54,419 bases of DNA. Origin: Verrucomicrobiota bacterium (GTDB lineage: Bacteria > Verrucomicrobiota > Verrucomicrobiia > Chthoniobacterales > UBA10450). A model generated the notes under the pieces. It made no database searches. It saw only the letters and a list, made by a program, of their open reading frames with translations, and had not been told where the DNA came from. The translations under genes and the position numbers were made by a program. The stretch spans positions 1 to 54,419 of the forward strand of contig QHMY01000048.1 of NCBI GenBank assembly GCA_003218305.1. The letters are read 5' to 3'. Each line of letters starts with the position of its first letter. Within the stretch, counting starts at the first letter, position 1. Shown here one piece after another: positions 8,584-19,511 of the stretch.

Positions 8584-10842
8584 TTATCTGCGGCCCGGCG
8601 GCTTGCGCACGGGCGGAGGAGTGGGTGGCGGCGCCTTCGGACGCGCACCGAAAAGTCTTTCCCAGAAATTGGGTTTGCGAGGTGGAGGTGTTGGGGCCGG
8701 AGCGACGACGCGGACCCGCTTCTGGCCGGCGACGCGCCCATTGGCATCGGCTTCCAGTTCGAGATCCGGATTGGCGTTGGTAACCGCCATGTCGGTATTA
8801 GTGGATCCATCGAGGTTCTCTTCGTCGTCCGTGGTCAGCTTCGGATTGGTATCCTTGAAATCGACGGCTGCAATCATCTGGAATGGGTTGGCCTTGTGCG
8901 CCGGCGCGAGCCAGGCGACTTGCGCGTCGTAAGTTCCTTCGTCCATGGCCAGAGCTCGGGAGAGAATGCGCGTGGCGATCGGGGCGGCGACGGATCCCCC
9001 GTGCTCTCCGCCCTGCACCATGACGGCGATCGCGTACTTCGGCTGATCGTAGGGCGCGAAGCAGGCAAACCAAGCGATCGTGTCCTTCTTCCCTTCCGTC
9101 ATCGCCTGCGCGGTCCCGGTCTTGCCGGCAACCTGAACGCCGCTCAAACGCGCTTTCCCACCCGTGCCGCCATCCTCATTCACAACTTTCCAGAGACCGC
9201 GCCGGGCCAGTTCAATCTGTTTCGCGTCGAAATCAAAACGGAGATCGCGGTGGACCCTGGGCGCAGAGGAAACCACCGGAGCGCCCTTCGCGTTCAAGAT
9301 CGGCTTGCCCTGAGCGTCCGTGACGCTTTGGACGAGTTTCGGATAATAGGAGACGCCGCCGTTGCCGACGGTGGCATAGACCATCGCAAGCTGGAGCGGC
9401 GTGACCAGATCGTATCCCTGACCGATGGAAACGTTCGCAGTGTAGGCGGAGGACCACCGTTCGCGCGGATAATGGATGCGCATCCATTCCGGACCAGGCA
9501 GCACGCCGGGAGACTCATTCGTGATCTCGACCCCGGACGCCTGGCCCAGGCCGAGCGACTCGCCCGTTTCATCAATGGCGTCGATCCCAGCCGCGTTGCC
9601 GAATTGATAAAAGAACGAGTTACACGAAACCTTGATCGCGTCGGCGATACCGAGCGTTCCGTGACTCCCCCCCTTTTCGCTAATCCAGCAGTGAAAAAAG
9701 TGATCGCCGTAACTGACGCCGCCGCCGCAGTTGAAATGTTGCATGGCCAGGCCCTTCCGAAGCCCGGCCAGCGTCGTCACGAGCTTGAAGGTCGAGCCGG
9801 GAGGAAACGCGCTGACCGCCCGGTTGATCAACGGATTCGCCTCATCCTTGCGCAGCGCCTCCCAATCTTTGAGTTTGATGCTCGGAATAAAAGTATTTGG
9901 ATCGAATGACGGGACTGAAACCATGGCGAGAATATTTCCGTTATTCGGATCGACCACGACGGCAGCCCCGCGTCCCACCGACCGGATCGCTTCTTCGGCG
10001 ATCATTTGAATGCGCGCGTCGATCGTCAGATTGACGTTCCCTCCCGCCTGCGGCGGTTCCTCTCGAAGGACACCATCAATTTGTCCCTTCGCATTCTTGC
10101 GCATGTAACGAACGCCCGGCTTTCCCTTCAGGTATTCATCCATCGCTTTCTCGACGTTGGATTTCCCTTCCACATCCGGCTGGAAAAAAGTGAATTTCTT
10201 CGCCTCATCTTTATTGGTGTCATCCGGAGCGCCGACATAGCCGAGGAGATGCGAGGCCAGCGCGCCGAACACGTACGAGCGGACCGGTTTGATGGTAATG
10301 TCGACCCCGGGCAAACCGACATCATGTTCGGAAAACTTCGCCATGGTGGGGAAGTCGATGTCCTTGATGTAGGAATACGGGACTTCGGTGTTGGTCCGGA
10401 AATGTCGCTGCAGCTGGTCCGCGTTGTAATTTCGCGCCAAATCAAGATCGTCGAGCCGGGGCACCACGCCTGTATTCACGATTTTCACAATGTCCGGCTC
10501 CTTCAGGTCTTTCGGCATGCCGTTGATCGTGCTGCGATATTCCGTTGTGGGCGGCGCGCCCAGCCGCTCGCGATAGCCCTTCACCATTTCCGGCAAATAA
10601 AAGTCCACGGCGTAACTGGCGCGATTCGCCACCAGCGTCACTCCGTTGCGATCCCGAATCTCACCGCGCACGGAGGGAATGCGCACCGTTGCTTCCGAAC
10701 TTCCCCGAATTTGTTTGGTCCATTCCGGTCCGTGCGCGACCTGGACGTACCAGAGTTTGCCCAGGAGGCCGGCTATTCCGGCCAGGAAGAGCAGGGCGAG
10801 AAACTGCAAACGCCAGCGGGGATTAGGGCGCTGATAATTCAT
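8584..10842 (-). CDS. mrdA: Penicillin-binding protein 2 (elongation transpeptidase)
   Basis: PBP2 is the class B transpeptidase that cross-links peptidoglycan in the elongasome. The protein has 752 residues. It has a short cytoplasmic N-terminus, one membrane anchor (about residues 11-35), a dimerisation/pedestal domain, and the transpeptidase domain with nucleophile Ser350 in SxxK (PPGSTFK). The second motif is SCN (Ser406-Asn408) and the third KTGT (574-577). The last ~60 residues are a proline- and arginine-rich tail (APAPTPPPRKP, PPPTPPPVRKPPGRR), longer than in well-studied homologues. The start codon overlaps the mreD stop as ATGA. No rodA follows it. Confidence 0.95.
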   Translation of the reverse strand: MNYQRPNPRWRLQFLALLFLAGIAGLLGKLWYVQVAHGPEWTKQIRGSSEATVRIPSVRGEIRDRNGVTLVANRASYAVDFYLPEMVKGYRERLGAPPTTEYRSTINGMPKDLKEPDIVKIVNTGVVPRLDDLDLARNYNADQLQRHFRTNTEVPYSYIKDIDFPTMAKFSEHDVGLPGVDITIKPVRSYVFGALASHLLGYVGAPDDTNKDEAKKFTFFQPDVEGKSNVEKAMDEYLKGKPGVRYMRKNAKGQIDGVLREEPPQAGGNVNLTIDARIQMIAEEAIRSVGRGAAVVVDPNNGNILAMVSVPSFDPNTFIPSIKLKDWEALRKDEANPLINRAVSAFPPGSTFKLVTTLAGLRKGLAMQHFNCGGGVSYGDHFFHCWISEKGGSHGTLGIADAIKVSCNSFFYQFGNAAGIDAIDETGESLGLGQASGVEITNESPGVLPGPEWMRIHYPRERWSSAYTANVSIGQGYDLVTPLQLAMVYATVGNGGVSYYPKLVQSVTDAQGKPILNAKGAPVVSSAPRVHRDLRFDFDAKQIELARRGLWKVVNEDGGTGGKARLSGVQVAGKTGTAQAMTEGKKDTIAWFACFAPYDQPKYAIAVMVQGGEHGGSVAAPIATRILSRALAMDEGTYDAQVAWLAPAHKANPFQMIAAVDFKDTNPKLTTDDEENLDGSTNTDMAVTNANPDLELEADANGRVAGQKRVRVVAPAPTPPPRKPNFWERLFGARPKAPPPTPPPVRKPPGRR

Positions 10843-11381
10843 TCGTAGCTCTCCGCTTCCGGAAGGTACGGGTTAGCCGTCAGCCTTCCTAACGAGTGCA
10901 ACAGCCAGAAAACGAGCGGCGCCATCAGGAGAGCGAGCACGCCCGGCCCGGCGATTTGCCACCAGGCTTCCCGGTTGAAGAAGAGGGAGCCGCGCCGAAA
11001 AGCAATCATGAGATATTGAGAGAGCAGAATCGCCGACGTGCAGACTCCGCTCATAACGCAATGCACTTCCCAGCGCCCCCGAATAAACAAAGGCCTCAGG
11101 CCATGCATAATGGACGCCAGCACGGCGTACAGGAGTATTGACCATCCGACCGATATTTCAACCCGCGGCCCCAGCGCCTGCACCGTCACCGCGTCGAGAA
11201 GGAATCCCGCGAAGCCTGCCAACGCCAGCACCAGCGGGAAAGGGAGCGCCATGGCGCCGTAGAAAACGATCACCGGCACGATATAAATGCGCGCGTTGTA
11301 CATCCAGTCGAGCGGCGGAAGAAAGAATTCCACGATCTGCGCGAAGAACGTCAGCACCAGCAGAAGAACGAAAAAGATCAT
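10839..11381 (-). CDS. mreD: Rod-shape determining protein MreD
   Basis: This is an integral membrane protein of the elongasome with 180 residues and five or six predicted hydrophobic helices. Its position between mreC and mrdA, with 4-bp ATGA overlaps at both ends, is the main evidence, because MreD sequences are poorly conserved. The N-terminus MIFFVLLLVLTFFAQIVEFF is a typical first helix. Confidence 0.85.
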   Translation of the reverse strand: MIFFVLLLVLTFFAQIVEFFLPPLDWMYNARIYIVPVIVFYGAMALPFPLVLALAGFAGFLLDAVTVQALGPRVEISVGWSILLYAVLASIMHGLRPLFIRGRWEVHCVMSGVCTSAILLSQYLMIAFRRGSLFFNREAWWQIAGPGVLALLMAPLVFWLLHSLGRLTANPYLPEAESYE

Positions 11382-12181
11382 TTGTTTCCCGTGACCACGA
11401 ACACATCTTCCAGATGCGACAAATCGACTGCGGGCGCAAGCCGCGCCTGGCCATCAAGCTCCCGCGCCCGAAAGCTTTGCACGAGCCCAATCAGAAGCCC
11501 TGGCGGGAAAACGCCGCCTACGCCCGAAGTGTAGGCCTTTCTCCCCGGTTCCAGGTTGGCTTGCTTGGTCAAAAAATTCAGGTCCAGCAGCGGCGTGACC
11601 GAACTGCTCACGCGTTCGCCTGAAACGATCCCCTGTTCCTTGGTGCCTTCCACCGTCGCCGCCACCCGGCAGTTCTCATCCGAGATCAAAAGGACGATCG
11701 CGATGTCGGCCGCGACCGTGGTCGTCTTGCCGACCAATCCTTCGTCCGTCACGACCGGCATCTCCGGCTCGATCCGGTCGTTTTTTCCTCGATTGATCGT
11801 GACCGTGCGCCACCACGTGGAGGAGTCGCGGGCCACGATCTCCGCTGGCACGAGCTTGAAGACCGAACGCTCACGGTAAGCGAGAGCGCGCCGCAACCGG
11901 TTTACTTCGTGTTCCACATCGCGCAACGCCTGGTTCGTCGCCTTGAGCGACCGGTTCTCGACCTTGAGCTCGGCGTTGTCGCGTTCCACTTCCTCCAGCG
12001 TTTTCAAGCCCGTGCTGACCGAGGTGATCGACTTTTGGATCCCGGAGCCGGTCTTCAGAAAGGGCGAGACCAGCGAGTAAAATCCGGCCTGGAGACGGCG
12101 GGTGCTGTCGGCTCCGAAGCTCAGAAAATAAGCCAGGATCGCCGCGAAGATGCCCAGGGCGATAATGCTGGTGCGATTCAT
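11378..12181 (-). CDS. mreC: Rod-shape determining protein MreC
   Basis: MreC is a periplasmic scaffold that links MreB to PBP2. The protein has 267 residues. One N-terminal membrane helix is followed by a coiled-coil (about 60-105, rich in leucine, glutamate and asparagine: LEEVERDNAELKVENRSLKA) and the beta-domain with typical VVTDEGLVGKT and GVFPPGLLIG segments. It is translationally coupled to mreD. Confidence 0.94.
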   Translation of the reverse strand: MNRTSIIALGIFAAILAYFLSFGADSTRRLQAGFYSLVSPFLKTGSGIQKSITSVSTGLKTLEEVERDNAELKVENRSLKATNQALRDVEHEVNRLRRALAYRERSVFKLVPAEIVARDSSTWWRTVTINRGKNDRIEPEMPVVTDEGLVGKTTTVAADIAIVLLISDENCRVAATVEGTKEQGIVSGERVSSSVTPLLDLNFLTKQANLEPGRKAYTSGVGGVFPPGLLIGLVQSFRARELDGQARLAPAVDLSHLEDVFVVTGNK

Positions 12182-12203
12182 CGCGATTGCGGACTGAGGA
12201 TAG

Positions 12204-12263
12204 CGGATTGCGGAAAGATCGAGGAACTGCTCAAGGTCGTCTCACCGTTCTTTCCGCAATCCG
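12204..12263. repeat. Inverted repeat in the mreB-mreC spacer
   Basis: Perfect 14-bp arms (CGGATTGCGGAAAG at 12204-12217 and its complement at 12250-12263) enclose a 32-base loop. Further partial copies of the same words (GATTGCGGA near 12185, TTTCCGAAATCCG near 12264) flank it. It sits in the only wide gap (102 bp) of the mre operon. There is no U-tract, so it could attenuate or process the mRNA rather than fully terminate it. It may belong to a dispersed repeat family. Confidence 0.75.
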
Positions 12264-12283
12264 GTTTCCGAAATCCGAAATTG

Positions 12284-13321
12284 TCAGCGCCAATTGCGAT
12301 CGGATGAGGCCACCTGACGCAAAAATTTAAGTTCATTGAGGCATTTGCCCGTTCCTTCGGCGACGGCGCTCAGCGGATCTTCCGCAACATGGACAGGCAA
12401 ACCGGTCTCTTCGCTCAAAAGTTTATCGAATCCACGTAACAAAGCGCCACCTCCCGCCAGCACCAACCCCCGGTCGACCAGGTCGGCGGACAATTCCGGC
12501 GGGCAACGCTCGAGGGTTATCCGGACGGAATCGACTATGGTCGAGATCGGTTCGAGCAGGGCCTCGCGGACTTCCTGCGAGGTGATCATGAGTGTTTTGG
12601 GCAGGCCCGCCACGAGGTCGCGCCCTTTCACTTCCACGCTGGTTTCCTTCTCGCTCGGGTAGGCGGAACCGATCTTGATCTTGATCTCTTCCGCGGTGCG
12701 TTCACCGATCATCAAATTGTAGGCGCGCTTCATGTATTGCACGATGGCTTCATCGAGCTCATCGCCCGCCACGCGCACGCTGCGGCTGAAAACAATACCG
12801 GAAAGAGAGATGAGAGCCACCTCGGTCGTGCCGCCCCCGATGTCGATAATCATGTTGCCGGCCGGATCCTGCACGGGAAGACCCACGCCGATCGCCGCCG
12901 CCATCGGTTCTTCGATCAAATAAACTTCGCGCGCACCGGCGTGCGTGGCCGATTCGCGGACGGCGCGCTTTTCCACCTCGGTAATTCCCGACGGTACCGC
13001 GATCACGACCCGCGGCCTCGCGCGCACCCGGCGGCCATGCACCTTGGTGATGAAATGCCGGAGCATCGCTTCGGTCACTTCGAAATCCGCGATCACGCCA
13101 TCCTTCAGGGGACGCACCGCCACGATGTTCGAAGGGGTGCGCCCGAGCATCCGTTTTGCTTCGTCGCCCACCGCCAGCACTTTGTTCGTGCCTGCCTGCA
13201 CCGCGACGACAGATGGTTCGCGCAGGACGATGCCCTGATCCTTTACATAAACCAGGGTATTGGCCGTGCCGAGATCGATCCCGATATCGCTGGATAACCA
13301 GCCGAAAAGTCCGTTGAACAT
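12284..13321 (-). CDS. mreB: Rod-shape determining actin homologue MreB
   Basis: MreB is a cytoplasmic actin-like ATPase forming membrane-associated filaments that orient cell-wall elongation. The protein has 345 residues, the normal length. ATP-binding motifs are present: phosphate-1 [14 protein letters not shown], phosphate-2 [15 protein letters not shown], and the adenosine motif [15 protein letters not shown]. It has a hydrophobic N-terminus ([12 protein letters not shown]) suited to membrane contact. It is the first gene of the mreB-mreC-mreD-mrdA-rng series on this strand. Confidence 0.98.
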   Translation of the reverse strand: MFNGLFGWLSSDIGIDLGTANTLVYVKDQGIVLREPSVVAVQAGTNKVLAVGDEAKRMLGRTPSNIVAVRPLKDGVIADFEVTEAMLRHFITKVHGRRVRARPRVVIAVPSGITEVEKRAVRESATHAGAREVYLIEEPMAAAIGVGLPVQDPAGNMIIDIGGGTTEVALISLSGIVFSRSVRVAGDELDEAIVQYMKRAYNLMIGERTAEEIKIKIGSAYPSEKETSVEVKGRDLVAGLPKTLMITSQEVREALLEPISTIVDSVRITLERCPPELSADLVDRGLVLAGGGALLRGFDKLLSEETGLPVHVAEDPLSAVAEGTGKCLNELKFLRQVASSDRNWR

Positions 13322-13501
13322 GAATTTAGCCTTTAAATTGGTCGCTGCACCGCACTATCCAGTCCGTCGGAAGCGCGTCCTGACTTCGATCTGCACAGCA
13401 CCATGCGTGCGAGCGCGATAACGACCGGCTGAACCGGGTAGTATCTAGAAATGGACTCTCTCCGCGTCAAGGGAAAGCTGGCGGGGCCGGCCTGCCGCCG
13501 G

Positions 13502-13668
13502 AACGTCCAACGCTCAGCGTCCGACGTCCAACGTCCAATGGCAGTGGCCTTTTCTGCGGTTCAGGTTCGGGGCGAAATGGAGTCAATCTTGCCTCAGTCA
13601 CGGGAACAACCGTCGCCTCCTTCCTCTTCAATTGAGCGTTGGACGTCGGACGTGGCACGTTGGACGTT
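13502..13668. repeat. Long imperfect inverted repeat of the GTCCAACG family
   Basis: Two 37-bp arms (13502-13538 and 13632-13668) built of the words AACGTCCAACG, CGTCCGACGTCC and TTGGACG are almost exact reverse complements, with a 93-bp spacer. The right arm ends 27 bp before the rpe start codon. The remaining bases of the 13322-13695 gap contain no convincing gene. Related copies lie at 22042-22070 and 39586-39608. Confidence 0.85.
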
Positions 13669-13695
13669 TCTTTCTTCTTCCGGCTCACGCCTCTT

Positions 13696-14361
13696 ATGAC
13701 GCACCAAAAAATCCTCATTGCTCCCTCTATCCTCGCCGCGGACTTCTCCCGTCTCGAAGACGAAGTCCAACGCGCCGAAGAGGCGGGGAGCGATTGGCTT
13801 CATCTCGACATCATGGATGGCCATTTCGTCGACAACATTTCATTCGGTCCCGCTGTCGTAGCCACCGTGCGTAAGCACACGAAACTACCGCTCGACGTCC
13901 ATCTCATGATCGAGCATGCCGATCATTATCTGCCGCGCTTCTTCGAGGCTGGCGCGAATTCCATCACAATCCATGTGGAGCCGGAGGCAAACCATGATGT
14001 GGGGCAAACCCTGGCCGCTATTCGCGGTGCGGGATGCGGTGCCGGCCTGGCATTAAATCCGGCCACGCCCTTCGAAGCGATCGAGCCGTATCTCCCGACC
14101 CTCGATCTCCTGCTCGTCATGACCGTTCATCCTGGTTTCGGCGGGCAGGCGTTTCGGCCCGAGATGATGGAAAAGGTCAAACGCGCCAAAGCGTGGCGCG
14201 ATGCTAATGGCGGCAAACTCCACCTCGAAGTCGATGGCGGGATCAACGCCCAGACCGCAAAGTTGTCGACCGAAAACGGCGCGGATGTCCTGGTAGCCGG
14301 AACCTCAATTTTCCGCACGAAAGATTACGGAGCCGCGATCCGTGAGCTGCGGGGGCGGTGA
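13696..14361 (+). CDS. rpe: Ribulose-phosphate 3-epimerase
   Basis: It interconverts ribulose-5-phosphate and xylulose-5-phosphate in the pentose phosphate pathway. The protein has 221 residues forming a TIM barrel. Expected motifs are IAPSILAADFSRLEDE, HLDIMDGHFVDNISFG (metal histidine and catalytic aspartate), PLDVHLMIEHAD, MTVHPGFGGQAF and LEVDGGIN. The ATG at 13696 gives the standard N-terminus. The frame is open further upstream only because it runs through the repeat. Confidence 0.97.
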   Translation: MTHQKILIAPSILAADFSRLEDEVQRAEEAGSDWLHLDIMDGHFVDNISFGPAVVATVRKHTKLPLDVHLMIEHADHYLPRFFEAGANSITIHVEPEANHDVGQTLAAIRGAGCGAGLALNPATPFEAIEPYLPTLDLLLVMTVHPGFGGQAFRPEMMEKVKRAKAWRDANGGKLHLEVDGGINAQTAKLSTENGADVLVAGTSIFRTKDYGAAIRELRGR

Positions 14362-14372
14362 GACGAATCCCC

Positions 14373-17300
14373 CTATTGGAGATTATAAACCTCGACCAAC
14401 CCGTTCCCGGTCCCGTTGTTCGCGCCGCGCACGATGGCCGTATAGCCGCCGGGCGGAACCGTCATCACCACAGCGGATTCGAGATCATTACTTGGGGCCA
14501 GACCCGTGGCCTCAATTTCGGCCTGCTGGCTGCCACCGGTATCGCGCGTCTTCCAGTTGTTGTTCGAAACCAGGAGCGCGCCATTGCTATCGCGCAGTTC
14601 CAGCGTCGGATCGGCCAGGGGATTCGGCACGCCAAACTGGCCCAGGAAAGGTCCGATCGCACGCACAACCACTCTCGCTGTTTGATTGCCTACAATGAAA
14701 CCACCGATCATCGCGCCATCGCCCGTCTGGACAAAACCTCTGGTGCTAATGTTGCCAACCCTCCCGATCGCGTGGCTCAGATCGTATCCCTCCACGACAG
14801 CGATGCCGGTGCTGCCGCCCGCACCGCGCAACACCGCGGTGTAACTCCCCGGCGCTAACGTCGCCACGATGGCGGATTCGTTGTCGTGAGTGGGTGCGAG
14901 GCCACTCGACTTGATGCCGAAAAATTGGTTCCCGGTAATGGCTCCACCCACTTGGGTGACTTTCCAGTTATCGTTGCTGCCGAGCAGGGTTCCGGCGGCG
15001 TCGCGCAACTCGATCGTCGGATCCGATATTGCGCCGGGCAGAATCGAAGAGAGCGATGGCCCGATCGCGCGAAAGAGCACTGTCTTGTTGCCCGGTCCCA
15101 GGAGAATAAATCCGCCAATGAGAATGTTGTCCCCGGTGCCGACCTGCAACCGCGTGGAGACGTTGAGGAGCGCATTCAAGGTCGTTCCCGGCAAAAGCGT
15201 TTCCCACACGCCCCGACCGTAGGTCGCCGCCCTCAACCTGCCGCTGGAAGGATTAATCTGGAGATCGCTTATGCTCACATTCGGCAGGTTAGTGTTGAAC
15301 GGTTCCCAATCGGGCAAGCTGTTGTCCCTCCGGAAAACTCCGGCGTTCGTTCCCACATAGACGGCACCCTGCGAGCCTCTTTCGGCCACGATAGTGTGGG
15401 CCGAGAACGTCGTCAGACTGCCCGAGTAATTTGACCAGGAGGCGCCGCCATTCTGGCTGAAGTAAACGACGTTGCCTTGCGAGTCTTCGAGGGCCACCCA
15501 AACACGGTCCGGATTCGCGGGGTCAATCGCAATACCGGTTGCGATCTTGTTGGGCAAACCGTTGCCGCTGATATTCCCGAAATTGCTCCCGCCGGTAATG
15601 CTCCGAACCATCATCCCATTGCCCAGGTCATCGCCACGCGAGGCATAGATCACCTGAGGATTCGACGGTGCCACTGCAATTGCGTGGACTACCATGTTGT
15701 CCGTGAAATTCGTCAGCGGGCTCCAGCTGCCGTTGTCGCCGAAGGTATCGCTCCGATGGATATTCCGAAGACCCGCGTAAGCGATCCGCAAATCATTGGG
15801 ATCAACGGCAAAGGCCGCGCCGGGGAACCGCGAAGGCTCGCTCGCGATATCGAGTGGGATGAAGAAATTCTGGAATCCATCCACGGTTTTGAAATTGCCA
15901 CCATTACTCCCGGCAAAAACCAGGTCGATCGATTGGGGATGAATGAGCGGCTGACCCCAGTCGCCGGCGCGCACGTGTTCCCATCGTCCGTTAAAGAGCC
16001 GGTTGAACCCGTTATCCTGTTCGCCTGCATAAACCAGCCCGCCGTTCTGGTTGGAGATGCTGAAATGGTAGATCTGCGCGATCTGCAATTTCTGGCTCAG
16101 ATCTGTCCAATGCGCCCCCATGTCATTGGTGCGATGCAAGCCACCGTCGGTGCAGGCGTAAAGTGAGCCACCGGCAAACTGAAGATCGTGCACATCCACG
16201 TGGGTAATGGTCAGGCCGGGAGTGATGCCCCCTTCCAACCCGGTAATCGGCGTCCAGCTCCCGCCGGCGTTGGTCGAGCGCAGAGGCGACACACCGCCGA
16301 TGTAAAGCTCGGACGAGTTCGTCGGTGAGACCGTAATAGACATGTCGTAGGTGGCTTGGTTGCCGAAATCGGAAAGGGCACCGCCCGTTCCGGCCGTGGC
16401 GCTGAACGAACTGCCGCCGTCCGTCGAACGGTAGACTCCGTTGAGACCATTCGTGCCCCGGGCGCTGCAGATCACATAAACAACATTCGCGTCATTCGGC
16501 GAGACGGCGATCTGGCAACGCTGCACTGCAGAGGAAGCCGGCAAGCCGGGCGGGATCGGACCCCAGGACGACCCGCTGTTGGTCGAGCGGCGAAAGGCGC
16601 CGTCCTTGCTCATCGCGTAAACGACGGCCGGATTGCCCGGACGAAGCTTCACATCATACATCGGAAAATCGCCACCAGCGCTTCCCGAAGGGTTGATGGG
16701 CTGCCAGCTCGCTCCGCCATCCGTCGTCTTGAAAATGCCGTTGTGCTCGGACGCGTAGACGATGTTCGGGTTGGTCGGATCCACGGCAAGTTTCGTGATA
16801 ATCCGAAAGTCGACCTGATTGAACGTGAGCGCGGTCGCGTTCCAACTCACGCCACCATCGGTCGATTTGTAAACGCCAATACTCGGCGTGGCAAACGCGT
16901 TCGCGTCCCCCGTCGCCATGTACGCGATGTTACCGTTGCTGGCCGCGAACTCGATATCGCTCACGCCCAGCACGGGAAGATTATCCGTGCGGGGACTCCA
17001 ATTCTGGCCGCCATCAGTGCTCAACCAGACCCCACCGCTCGCGGCTCCGACCAGGAGGCGGTTCGGATCGTTCGGCGCAATCGCAACACAGTTCACCCGG
17101 CCGAGGCTCGGCTCCAGAATGGTGTTCACACCTACATCGGTGAGTTGCGTCGGACCGATCGGAATCCAGTTGGAGATCGCGCTTGGAGTGAGTGGACCCT
17201 GGCTGGCCTGGTCCGCCGCCGTGCCCGTGCCCCAGCGCCTCTTCAAAAAGCCGGGCGGCGGCATGTCGCTCTCCCCCTTTTCGCTCGCCTCCGTAAGTGT

Positions 17301-17417
17301 TCGAGCCCCGGCTTTCCGAGGCGACAAAGAGAGATAGCTCGCGCTGCAAAGAACGACTGCGACAAGGATCGTTGCCGCAAAGGCCAGCCTTATTCCGGAA
17401 TGTAAATTTATTTTCAT
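14373..17417 (-). CDS. Secreted BNR/sortilin-like propeller protein with two C-terminal beta-sandwich modules
   Basis: The protein has 1014 residues. An N-terminal hydrophobic export segment (about residues 8-30) is followed by a long propeller region with at least eight Asp-box repeats (for example STDGGQNWSP, STDGGVSWNA, TTDGGASWQP, SQNGGASWSN), as in VPS10/BNR exo-sialidase-like folds. From about residue 760 there are two tandem ~125-residue modules with the shared words VLFRAIGPSL / VVVRAIGPFL, DPTIELRD / DPTLELRD, NDNWK / NNNWK and VVEGYDL / LVEVYNL. The protein ends exactly after the second. No catalytic residues are recognisable, so this is probably a surface or extracellular binding protein. 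The same modules occur in the partial gene at 53705-54419. The ATG at 17417 was chosen because it begins just before the hydrophobic segment. Confidence 0.85.
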   Translation of the reverse strand: MKINLHSGIRLAFAATILVAVVLCSASYLSLSPRKAGARTLTEASEKGESDMPPPGFLKRRWGTGTAADQASQGPLTPSAISNWIPIGPTQLTDVGVNTILEPSLGRVNCVAIAPNDPNRLLVGAASGGVWLSTDGGQNWSPRTDNLPVLGVSDIEFAASNGNIAYMATGDANAFATPSIGVYKSTDGGVSWNATALTFNQVDFRIITKLAVDPTNPNIVYASEHNGIFKTTDGGASWQPINPSGSAGGDFPMYDVKLRPGNPAVVYAMSKDGAFRRSTNSGSSWGPIPPGLPASSAVQRCQIAVSPNDANVVYVICSARGTNGLNGVYRSTDGGSSFSATAGTGGALSDFGNQATYDMSITVSPTNSSELYIGGVSPLRSTNAGGSWTPITGLEGGITPGLTITHVDVHDLQFAGGSLYACTDGGLHRTNDMGAHWTDLSQKLQIAQIYHFSISNQNGGLVYAGEQDNGFNRLFNGRWEHVRAGDWGQPLIHPQSIDLVFAGSNGGNFKTVDGFQNFFIPLDIASEPSRFPGAAFAVDPNDLRIAYAGLRNIHRSDTFGDNGSWSPLTNFTDNMVVHAIAVAPSNPQVIYASRGDDLGNGMMVRSITGGSNFGNISGNGLPNKIATGIAIDPANPDRVWVALEDSQGNVVYFSQNGGASWSNYSGSLTTFSAHTIVAERGSQGAVYVGTNAGVFRRDNSLPDWEPFNTNLPNVSISDLQINPSSGRLRAATYGRGVWETLLPGTTLNALLNVSTRLQVGTGDNILIGGFILLGPGNKTVLFRAIGPSLSSILPGAISDPTIELRDAAGTLLGSNDNWKVTQVGGAITGNQFFGIKSSGLAPTHDNESAIVATLAPGSYTAVLRGAGGSTGIAVVEGYDLSHAIGRVGNISTRGFVQTGDGAMIGGFIVGNQTARVVVRAIGPFLGQFGVPNPLADPTLELRDSNGALLVSNNNWKTRDTGGSQQAEIEATGLAPSNDLESAVVMTVPPGGYTAIVRGANNGTGNGLVEVYNLQ

Positions 17418-17439
17418 AGCATCGGCCAAAAACGCGCCG

Positions 17440-17468
17440 TTTATGACTTTCCCGGCCCGGCAAGTCAA
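17440..17468 (-). promoter_or_regulatory. Putative sigma-70 promoter of the BNR-propeller gene
   Basis: On the minus strand, TTGACT (5 of 6) and CATAAA (4 of 6) are spaced by 17 bases. The predicted start near 17433 leaves a leader of only about 16 bases before the ATG at 17417, with no obvious Shine-Dalgarno. Confidence 0.45.
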
Positions 17469-17646
17469 TGCGCTTTGTCCGCAGCATCGGCTTCCAGGCG
17501 GTGGTTTTTGGGGTCATCGGCGAGATGCCAACGCGAAATCGCGTATTCTCGCTGCTACCGAAACCGACCGGTCTCGTCGATTTTTGCAGGAACGCTCTGA
17601 AACTCGAGCGCTCGATCTAATCCAAAAGAGTCGCGCTTGGCCGAGC

Positions 17647-19407
<1,761 letters not shown>

Positions 19408-19511
19408 GCGCGAACCTTACTACGGTGGCCGGAAATGTCATCTCGCGGCTGCGGTGCGCCCGGGCGCGGTTGCCGCGGCGATCTCGGGACAGTCAAGATC
19501 CCCTGCTGCCG

